Origin: CAVQJU01 sp963712905
GTDB taxonomy: Bacteria; Acidobacteriota; Vicinamibacteria; Vicinamibacterales; CAVVIG01
Length of the DNA stretch: 64,000 nucleotides
Reading direction: 5' to 3'
Assembly: GCA_963712905.1 (NCBI GenBank)
Contig: CAVQJU010000010.1
Location: forward strand, 558,001-622,000
The notes beneath the pieces are model-generated. The model was not told the DNA's origin and searched no databases. It saw only the letters and a list, made by a program, of their open reading frames with translations. A program made the position numbers and the translations under genes. Position 1 is the stretch's first letter. Each line of letters starts with the position of its first letter. Positions 29,259 to 35,618 of this stretch are shown one piece after another.

Positions 29259-29905
29259 TTCAGCAGCGGACCCGGCTGTCTGTCTGTTTCTGCCTGGTCG
29301 CGGCCACACTTGCGATTGCCGGAACGCGTGAGACCAGTGGGTACGTATTGAGCGGTCCCACCTGGGCGCCCGGCCCTGTTCTGTACCGCGTCAACACGAC
29401 CAACCTGGACTTGCCCGGTGCGGTCATTTCGCCCGCTCTGGCCGTGGGCGCGGACGCATGGACGACCCAGACCAGCGCCTCGTTCGATTTTCAGTACGCC
29501 GGCACCAGCACGGTGACCACGAATACGAACGATGGCGTGAACGTCGTGATGTTTCGCAACGCCTCGAGCGGCTCGGCCATTGCCACGACCTACTGGTGGT
29601 CGAGCGGCTCCCGCATCATCGACGCCGACATCGTGTTCTGGGACGGTGGCTTCCAGTTTTTTACCGGATCGACGGGATGTTCCGGCGGCTTCTACATCGA
29701 GGACATCGCGGCGCACGAATTCGGCCACGCCCTCGGCCTCGGCCATTCGACCGTGACGGGCGCCACGATGTATCCGTCCGTCTCTTCGTGCGCGACGGGG
29801 AATCGCACGCTCGACCCGGATGACATCGCTGGCGTGGAAGCGCTGTATCCGCCCGTGTCGATTCCCGCTCCCGGGGCGCCGACGGGCTTCCACATCGTTC
29901 CCTGA
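29255..29905 (+). CDS. Matrixin-family secreted zinc metalloprotease
   Basis: A 216-residue protein with an N-terminal signal peptide (about residues 1-22). The zincin motif HEFGHALGLGHS gives zinc ligands H154, H158 and H164 and catalytic E155; TMYPS supplies the Met-turn (M172) of metzincins. A beta-strand SRIIDADIVFWDGGF precedes the helix, as in matrixins. There is no propeptide cysteine switch and no haemopexin domain, so it is a minimal bacterial matrixin. It is probably exported with the preceding hypothetical protein, whose stop it overlaps. Confidence 0.85.
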   Translation: MIQQRTRLSVCFCLVAATLAIAGTRETSGYVLSGPTWAPGPVLYRVNTTNLDLPGAVISPALAVGADAWTTQTSASFDFQYAGTSTVTTNTNDGVNVVMFRNASSGSAIATTYWWSSGSRIIDADIVFWDGGFQFFTGSTGCSGGFYIEDIAAHEFGHALGLGHSTVTGATMYPSVSSCATGNRTLDPDDIAGVEALYPPVSIPAPGAPTGFHIVP

Positions 29906-29930
29906 CACGCCCCGCACAGTAATCGATCGC

Positions 29931-30696
29931 TTACTGCGCCGCTCGACGACGGTAGCGTTCGGCGAGCTCCGCCCACGACACGCCGGTGCCCGGCAGCGCC
30001 GCCTGCTCGTCGCCGGGGCGGGCCCCAATCGTCTGCACCTTCTGGAAACCGGCCTGCTGCCAGTCGATGCGCTGGTTGACGAAGGCAAAGAAGCGCGTAT
30101 CGGACGACAGGGGGTGCATGAAGGTGATCGGATCGTTCACCCGGGGACCGAGCTGCTCGAGCGCAGCGGGGCCGGGCGCCTCGGTGCCATCGAAGTCCAG
30201 CTCCTCGAGCACGGGCGATTCGCCAAGGCGGTGCGCGACGCACCCGCACCACGCGCAACAGTGCCAGGCGCCGTGGCAGCGCAAGGGCGAGCACGTCTCC
30301 AGCGGCAAGGCCGGAGAGCACCCGCTTCGGCGGACGCAGGCGTTTCCGGGACGGCTGCGGACCGGTCAGCTGGGCGCGAGCTTTCTCGAGCGCCGCGCGG
30401 CGCTTCGACAGCAGCTTCGGATTCTCGCGTTCCCACACCGCCAGGTCGGCGCCGCCGGCGATGATGGCGAGCGCACGATCGCGAATGTCAGGTTCCAGCC
30501 GGCCAACCTTCGACTGCGTCACGGCGAACGCGATCAACGCGACGCCATCGGTTTCCGCCACGTAGCTCTCGAACTTTTCGAGTGTCTGCCGCGTCGCGGC
30601 GCCAGCGTCGACGCCGTCCTCCAACAACTGCCGATAGTGGTCGCGTATATCGCACGCTACATCGTCTGAGAAAATGCCAGTTCCCCACGCTCCCAA
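29931..30696 (-). CDS. DUF4259-domain protein, frameshifted
   Basis: The start MGAWGTGIFSDDVACDIRDH is the conserved opening of the DUF4259 family; YRQLLEDGVDAG, AETDGVALIAFAVTQSKVGR and ALAIIAGGADLAVWE follow. Frame changes between about 30230 and 30330 are needed to reach the second half, seen as SPVLEELDFDGTEAPGPAAL, VNDPITFMHPLSSDTRFFAF and GTGVSWAELAERYRRRAAQ. Total about 255 codons. The family occurs in many soil bacteria, sometimes in polymorphic-toxin immunity contexts, but nothing here supports that role directly. Confidence 0.65.
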
Positions 30697-30751
30697 GCGT
30701 TACCCCCTTCGGGTTCGAGCTTATATCACGCTCGTGGTGGGACCGCTCCGT

Positions 30752-30779
30752 GGTGCCCGCGCAGGCGCGCGCGGGCACC
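30752..30779. terminator. Perfect 11-bp hairpin downstream of metallothionein-like gene
   Basis: GGTGCCCGCGC and GCGCGGGCACC pair perfectly around a 6-base loop. On the minus strand it lies 15 bases after the stop of the Cys-rich gene, so a terminator role is likely. It also fits the size of a REP-like element; there is no T-tract. Confidence 0.5.
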
Positions 30780-30794
30780 GAACATCCGCGAGCC

Positions 30795-30947
30795 CTACGA
30801 CGCCTTGCAGCTGCACGTCGCGCCGCAGCGGCACGCATCGCCGCACCGGCAACCCGCCCTCTGTCCGGTCGTGGGGCTCTGGCAGCCGCACTGGCACTGA
30901 GATCCACCGCAGGCTCCGCACGCACATACGTTTGAATTGGTCGACAT
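30795..30947 (-). CDS. Metallothionein-like cysteine-rich small protein
   Basis: The ATG at 30947 is preceded by a perfect AAGGAG 8 bases upstream and opens MSTNSNVCACGACGG. The 50-residue product has 12 cysteines in paired C-x-C and C-x-x-C spacing: VCACGAC, CQCGC, CRCGDACRC, TCSC. This is the composition of bacterial metallothioneins such as the BmtA/SmtA group, which chelate Zn, Cd or Cu in the cytosol. It lacks the histidines and the zinc-finger-like fold residues of SmtA, so a different metallothionein class is possible. A long palindromic operator just upstream suggests metal- or stress-controlled expression. Confidence 0.7.
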   Translation of the reverse strand: MSTNSNVCACGACGGSQCQCGCQSPTTGQRAGCRCGDACRCGATCSCKAS

Positions 30948-30965
30948 CGGACGCTCCTTCTGTTT

Positions 30966-30986
30966 GTGTTGACGTAATGTCAACAC
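30966..30986. promoter_or_regulatory. Palindromic operator upstream of metallothionein-like gene
   Basis: GTGTTGAC-GTAAT-GTCAACAC is a perfect 8-bp inverted repeat with a 5-base spacer, ending 19 bases before the start codon. It includes a TTGACA-like hexamer on the minus strand. The regulator is not identifiable; ArsR-, MerR- or CsoR-type sites are candidates. Confidence 0.6.
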
Positions 30987-30998
30987 GAGGAGTGTCGC

Positions 30999-31019
30999 AT
31001 CCGGGCCGGCAGCCCGGAT
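30999..31019. terminator. 8-bp hairpin downstream of the AraC remnant
   Basis: ATCCGGGC and GCCCGGAT pair perfectly with a 5-base loop, 43 bases after the AraC stop on the minus strand. A terminator for that gene, insulating the metallothionein operator, is plausible; there is no U-tract. Confidence 0.45.
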
Positions 31020-31061
31020 TGAACGGATCGGCTGTTGTTGTTGAATGAATCGGCTATTCGA

Positions 31062-31652
31062 TCAGCGGGACAGGTCCGAGGATGGAGGCCCCTGCCCCGA
31101 TGTGTCGAACGGAGAGGCGATTTCAGCGAATTCCCCTCGCATCAGGACCGACGGCGCCATCCCGACCATCTGACAAAACGTCCGGGTCAGGTGCGCGGCA
31201 TCGGCGAAGTCCGCGGCGTGCGCGGCGGCGGCAATGGTTCGCTCGGACGCAATCGCGACCATGGCTCGTGTCAATTTGCGCCACAGCATATAGCGGCTGA
31301 ACGGAAGGCCCACCTGGTGCTTGAACAGGTGCGCAAACCGGCTGGGCGACAGAAAGGCCATCTCCGACGCGTTCTCGAGCGAAATGCGCAGGTCTTCGGA
31401 TGCGCGTATCGCGTTCAGCACGGTGGTGACCCGGGTGTCCAGCTGGCGTGTCGGTGGCGCACCCGGGCTCAGCGCATGCACGGTCTCGCGGATGAGCGCA
31501 CCGATCTCCATGCTCTCGAACGGCTGTTCGACGAGAGTGCGGAGCTTCGACACGGACAAGGCCAGGCGCGCGTCTGGAACACTCGTGATCTCCTGCGCGA
31601 GTGACGCGCGCAGCCAGACCCCCTCCGTTGATTCGGGGTCGACAAACAACAT
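31062..31652 (-). CDS. AraC-family regulator, 5'-truncated
   Basis: The 196 residues include a complete C-terminal double helix-turn-helix: ISLENASEMAFLSPSRFAHL, FKHQVGLPFSRYMLWRKLTR and AAHAADFADAAHLTRTFCQM, VGMAPSVLMRG. The N-terminal sensor half is incomplete. In the same frame upstream of the ATG at 31652, PDVIHSFDCNGATG continues the family sequence back to about 31725, where the frame hits a stop next to the end of the neighbouring gene. About 30-50 N-terminal residues of a normal protein are therefore missing. It may still bind DNA, but the normal start has been lost by rearrangement. Confidence 0.7.
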   Translation of the reverse strand: MLFVDPESTEGVWLRASLAQEITSVPDARLALSVSKLRTLVEQPFESMEIGALIRETVHALSPGAPPTRQLDTRVTTVLNAIRASEDLRISLENASEMAFLSPSRFAHLFKHQVGLPFSRYMLWRKLTRAMVAIASERTIAAAAHAADFADAAHLTRTFCQMVGMAPSVLMRGEFAEIASPFDTSGQGPPSSDLSR

Positions 31653-31730
31653 CGCCCCCGTAGCGCCGTTGCAGTCGAACGAGTGGATGACGTCCGGCCG
31701 CGCGGCCCGCCCGCCGTGTCGTCGCGCCTC

Positions 31731-32354
31731 TTACTGCTCGTTGGTTTTCGGGTTGAACGCGTCGCAGGAGACGTTCGGATTCCAGTTCGTGAACGTCCCG
31801 TTCGGATTCTCCTTCCACGCCCACACGTGGAGCGTGTAGAACGCATCCAACCCGAAGCGGTTGGGGCTGTCGAACAGGTGAAACAGCTGACCGTGCAGCG
31901 ACGGCGGCCCTTCGCCCTTGTGGTTGGCTTCCCATTCGGCCTTGAACACGATGAAGTCGACGCCAGTGAGCCGGATCCCGCCGTTGCGCGTCGGTTCGAA
32001 CAAGAGAATCTCCGGCTCGCTCGACTTGACCTCGCCGTCATGAAGAATGTCGCCCCTGACGAAGTGGAGGCCCATCGCGCCGAAGTCGCCGCCGCTGACG
32101 CATCCGAACAGCAGCGCGTACGGGTCGCCCACCTGAGCCGGATCCGTCACGCTCCTGAATCGCTCGGTCGCCTCACGAACGGCCCTGACGAGATCGTTCT
32201 GCTGCGGCGTCATCTTCTGCGGCGCAGCCGGGGGTCCCCCGTGAGCGTCATGGCCGTCGTGCTCCTGAGCTCCACGTGGCACTGCCGATCCTGTGAGCAT
32301 GAGGACCACGAGCGCCGCATACCCAATCGCCCGGGGTAGTCGTCCGACATGCAT
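31731..32354 (-). CDS. Secreted hypothetical protein
   Basis: I choose the ATG at 32354 (MHVGRLPRAIG), because GGAGG lies 8 bases upstream. That gives 207 residues with a signal peptide ending near RGAQEHDG. The mature protein begins with a His-rich HDGHDAHGG stretch, then a conserved-looking helical region (AVREATERFRSVTDPAQVGD) and a globular part with LFGCVSGGDFGAMGLHFVRG, EPEILLFEP, LTGVDFIVFKAEWEANHKGE and HVWAWKENPNGTFTNWNP. Similar proteins occur in soil bacteria without known function. The His-rich N-terminus could bind metal, in line with the metallothionein-like gene nearby, but this is speculation. Confidence 0.65.
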   Translation of the reverse strand: MHVGRLPRAIGYAALVVLMLTGSAVPRGAQEHDGHDAHGGPPAAPQKMTPQQNDLVRAVREATERFRSVTDPAQVGDPYALLFGCVSGGDFGAMGLHFVRGDILHDGEVKSSEPEILLFEPTRNGGIRLTGVDFIVFKAEWEANHKGEGPPSLHGQLFHLFDSPNRFGLDAFYTLHVWAWKENPNGTFTNWNPNVSCDAFNPKTNEQ

Positions 32355-32402
32355 TGAAGCAACCTCCATCCTCTCTGCGTCGTCGAGATCGAACGACGCG
32401 AA

Positions 32403-32419
32403 GCGCCACACTGTGGCGC
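32403..32419. promoter_or_regulatory. Palindrome between divergent genes
   Basis: GCGCCACA-C-TGTGGCGC is a perfect 8-bp inverted repeat around one base. It sits in the 121-base gap between the secreted protein gene (minus) and the amidohydrolase gene (plus), 56 bases before the latter. It is a candidate operator for a shared regulator. Confidence 0.4.
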
Positions 32420-32475
32420 CCTGACCATATGGGACGGCAGGTGATGAAGTCTTTCAGGGTGTAGGCTGGAACGGT

Positions 32476-33804
32476 ATGACGATCATTACCAACGGCACCA
32501 TCCTCACGCCTTCAGGTCCGCTAAAAGGTGTCCTTCACATCAACGACGATGGGCGCATCGAAGCCATCGGCAACCAGCACGTCGGCCTGCCGGGCGCCGG
32601 GGTGATTGATGCTGCAGGGATGATTGTCATGCCCGGGTTCATCGACACCCATCGGCATACGTGGCAAACCGCGGTCAAGGGCGTGCTGCCCAGTTGCACC
32701 CTGGATGAGTATTTCGCCGGTATCCTCGCCACGCTCAACCCGCTCTACCGTCCCCAGGATGTCTACATCTCCAACTACATGGGAGCGTTGGAGGCTCTCA
32801 ACGCGGGCATCACCACGATGCTCGACTGGTCCCATATTTCCCGTACGCCCGAACACGCCGACGCCGCCATCAAGGGGTTGCGGGACTCTGGCATCAGGGC
32901 GGTCTACTCCCATGGAGCCCCGGGCTCGCCCGATTATTGGGGTGGCAGCTCGAAAGGCCACCCGCAGGACATCCGGAGGATTCGCAAGGATGTGCTCTCT
33001 GACGACTCACAGCTGGTGACTCTCGGGATGTCGGCCAGGGCCCCCGGGGCTGTCACCGACGACGTCATCAAGGCTGACTGGGCCCTCGCGAGGGAGCTGG
33101 GGCTTCGCATCAGCGTGCACGCCGGCTACCGTCGCCACCGCCACCACGATCAACACATAGCCGACCTCGCGAGATTAGGCGCTCTGGGTCCCGACACGAC
33201 GTGCATCCACTGCACCGATTCCTCTGACGCGGAGTTGGACCTGTTGGCGGCGTCGGGAGCCTTCACCTCGGTGGCCCCCTACGTGGAGATGCTGATGGGC
33301 CACGGGATGCCCCCCACGGGCAAATTGCTCAGACGTGGCATCCGGCCCTCATTGAGCATCGACGTGGCGTCCAGCGTGCCCGGGGACATGTTCACCCAAA
33401 TGCGAACAGCCCTGGTCGCCGAACGCATTCTCTCGATGACCTCGACCCCCGACGAGAAGTTTGCCCCCACCCTCACGCACAAGGATGTGTTGGAGTTCGC
33501 GACCCTCCAGGGCGCCAGGGCGTTAGGGATGGCACATACGATTGGCAGCCTGGAGGTCGGCAAGCAGGCCGACGTGGTGCTGCTCGACACGCGGAAGGTC
33601 AACACACAACCGGTGGTCGACCCGGAAGGCACGGTGGTGGTCTACGCCGACACGTCCAATATCGACACCGTGATGGTGGGCGGTGTGATTCACAAACGCC
33701 ATGGGGAACTTGTGGCCCGGCGTCTGTCCGATGACTTCAGCATCCTCGACAGCAGCCGGGACTACCTGCTCAACGCAGCCGGCATGAAAGGATTTACCAT
33801 GTGA
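32476..33804 (+). CDS. Amidohydrolase (ATZ/TRZ-like metal-dependent hydrolase)
   Basis: A 442-residue member of the amidohydrolase superfamily, deaminase/chlorohydrolase branch. Metal and active-site residues are in order: HxH in FIDTHRHTWQ, the helix TLDEYF, His in RISVHAGYRRH, His in TTCIHCTDSSDAELDLL, and Asp in SLSIDVASSVPGDMF. The C-terminal strand set contains GSLEVGKQADVVLLD. Relatives deaminate or dechlorinate heterocycles (TrzN, AtzB, cytosine or guanine deaminases); the exact substrate cannot be deduced. It is followed after one base by an aldo-keto reductase and then an SDR, so the three may form a catabolic operon. No frameshifts. Confidence 0.82.
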   Translation: MTIITNGTILTPSGPLKGVLHINDDGRIEAIGNQHVGLPGAGVIDAAGMIVMPGFIDTHRHTWQTAVKGVLPSCTLDEYFAGILATLNPLYRPQDVYISNYMGALEALNAGITTMLDWSHISRTPEHADAAIKGLRDSGIRAVYSHGAPGSPDYWGGSSKGHPQDIRRIRKDVLSDDSQLVTLGMSARAPGAVTDDVIKADWALARELGLRISVHAGYRRHRHHDQHIADLARLGALGPDTTCIHCTDSSDAELDLLAASGAFTSVAPYVEMLMGHGMPPTGKLLRRGIRPSLSIDVASSVPGDMFTQMRTALVAERILSMTSTPDEKFAPTLTHKDVLEFATLQGARALGMAHTIGSLEVGKQADVVLLDTRKVNTQPVVDPEGTVVVYADTSNIDTVMVGGVIHKRHGELVARRLSDDFSILDSSRDYLLNAAGMKGFTM

Positions 33805-33805
33805 G

Positions 33806-34807
33806 ATGAAATTTCGACGACTCGGCAACACCGGTCTCTCGGTTTCCCGCATCTGCCTCGGGTGCATGAGCTATGGCGACCCCGACGCGTCCGTGCCCGG
33901 CGCGACGGCACGCTGGGAGTGGGCCCTCCGGGAGGACGAATCGCGGCCGTTCTTCAAGCGCGCCGTTGAACTGGGCATCAATTTCTTCGATACGGCCAAT
34001 GTCTACTCCGTCGGGGCCAGCGAGGAGATCACCGGCCGCGCCCTGCGCGAGTTCGCCCGGCGCGAAGACGTCGTCATCGCCACGAAGGTGTGGGGCGCGA
34101 TGCGCGCCGGTCCCAACGGCGGTGGTCTGTCGCGCAAGGCGATCCTCCACGAAATCGACGCGAGCCTGAAGCGGCTCGGCACCGACTACGTCGACCTCTA
34201 CCAGATTCATCGCTGGGACCCGGACACGCCCATCGAAGAGACGATGGAGGCGCTTCACGATGTCGTGCGTATGGGAAAGGCGCGGTACATCGGCGCATCG
34301 TCCATGCACGCATGGCAGTTCGCCAAGGCGCAGCACCTGGCCGAGACGCACGGCTGGACGCGCTTCGTCTCGATGCAGAATCACTACAACCTGCTCTACC
34401 GCGAGGAAGAGCGCGAGATGGTCCCTCTCTGCCGCGACCAGGGCGTCGGGCTGATCCCGTGGAGCCCTCTGGCTCGGGGCCGCCTGGCGCGCGCGCCGGA
34501 AGAGAAGGCGACGAAGCGATCGGAAACGGACCGCTTCGGCAGCACTCTCTACTCGTCGATGGCTCAGGCGGACCAGCGAGTGCTGGCCGCGGTGGAGGCG
34601 CTGGCGGCGGCACGCTCGCTCACGCACGCGCACATCGCCCTCGCCTGGCTGCTGCAGAAGGACGCCGTGACCGCCCCCATCGTCGGCGCGACGAAGATGG
34701 CGCACCTCGAGACCGCGGTCGAAGCCGTCGGCGTTGAGTTATCGTCGGAGGAGATTGCGGCCCTGGAGGCCGCCTACGTACCGCATCCAATCGCGGGCCA
34801 CAGCTAG
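33806..34807 (+). CDS. Aldo-keto reductase
   Basis: A 333-residue NADPH-dependent reductase. The catalytic tetrad is visible: D62 and Y67 in FFDTANVYSVG, K94 in IATKVWG, H135 in YQIHRWDPD. Substrate loop and cofactor regions include SMQNHYNLLYREEEREM, GVGLIPWSPLARGRLAR and APIVGATKMAHL. It matches the AKR family that includes YajO and similar open-chain sugar or ketone reductases. The start codon follows the amidohydrolase stop by one base (TGAGATG), implying an operon. An unrelated 3' remnant of another AKR gene is found at 14.6 kb. Confidence 0.88.
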   Translation: MKFRRLGNTGLSVSRICLGCMSYGDPDASVPGATARWEWALREDESRPFFKRAVELGINFFDTANVYSVGASEEITGRALREFARREDVVIATKVWGAMRAGPNGGGLSRKAILHEIDASLKRLGTDYVDLYQIHRWDPDTPIEETMEALHDVVRMGKARYIGASSMHAWQFAKAQHLAETHGWTRFVSMQNHYNLLYREEEREMVPLCRDQGVGLIPWSPLARGRLARAPEEKATKRSETDRFGSTLYSSMAQADQRVLAAVEALAAARSLTHAHIALAWLLQKDAVTAPIVGATKMAHLETAVEAVGVELSSEEIAALEAAYVPHPIAGHS

Positions 34808-34838
34808 TGGCCCGCCGGACACAGGACAGGCACACCAC

Positions 34839-35570
34839 ATGACAGCGACGGTTCAAGGGCGACGAGTAGCGGTGACCGGAGCCGCGAGCGGCATCGGTGC
34901 CGCCACCGCGCGGAAGCTGATGGCGGACGGCTGGCGCGTGGCCTGTCTGGATCGCAACGTCGAGGGCGCCAGGGCAACCGCCGGCGATAGCGGCATCGCA
35001 GTCCCGATCGACGTCGCGGACGAGGCGTCAACTGCGGCAGCGTTCGCCCGGGTGCGCGAGGCGTTCGGCGGGCTCGACGCGCTGGTCACCGCTGCCGGCG
35101 TCATCGAGACGACGCCTTTTCTAGACACCACCGTGGAGCAGTTCCGGCGCCTGTTCGACATCAACGTGATCGGCTCGTTCCTCAGCGTGCGCGAAGGCGC
35201 GAAGCTGATGCAATCGGGCAGCCGCATCTGCATGGTGGCCAGCATCTCCAGCTACACAGGGGGCGGCTACGTCGCCACCGGAGCCTACGCGACCAGCAAG
35301 GGTGCGGTGCTGACGATGATGAAGAGCTGCGCGCGGGCGCTTGGCGACAAAGGCATCGCCGTGAACGCCGTCGCCCCGGGCTTCATCGACACGCCGTTTG
35401 TCGCCTCGGCCATGAGCGACCCGGTGGGGCGCGCGCAAGTCGTGGCGGCGGTTGGCAAGGTAGGCAAGGCGGAACAGATCGCCGAAGCGGCGGCCTGGCT
35501 GATCTCGCCGAACGCCGATTTCGTGCACGGAGCTACGCTCATCGCTGACGGCGGCATCCTCATGCGCTGA
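34839..35570 (+). CDS. Short-chain dehydrogenase/reductase (SDR)
   Basis: A 243-residue classical SDR. TGAASGIG (residues 13-20) is the Rossmann cofactor motif; the NNAG position reads TAAG; Ser in VASISS and the YxxxK pair in YATSK (Y150, K154) complete the active site. PGFIDTPF follows, as usual. Arg and Asp in CLDRNVEG after beta-2 suggest NAD preference. It is the last gene of the amidohydrolase/AKR/SDR set. Substrate unknown, but an oxidoreductase acting on an alcohol or ketone intermediate is likely. Confidence 0.88.
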   Translation: MTATVQGRRVAVTGAASGIGAATARKLMADGWRVACLDRNVEGARATAGDSGIAVPIDVADEASTAAAFARVREAFGGLDALVTAAGVIETTPFLDTTVEQFRRLFDINVIGSFLSVREGAKLMQSGSRICMVASISSYTGGGYVATGAYATSKGAVLTMMKSCARALGDKGIAVNAVAPGFIDTPFVASAMSDPVGRAQVVAAVGKVGKAEQIAEAAAWLISPNADFVHGATLIADGGILMR

Positions 35571-35618
35571 ATCACTCGCGATTTAGAGCTGGCGTTCGAT
35601 CATGTCGCCCGCGCGATG

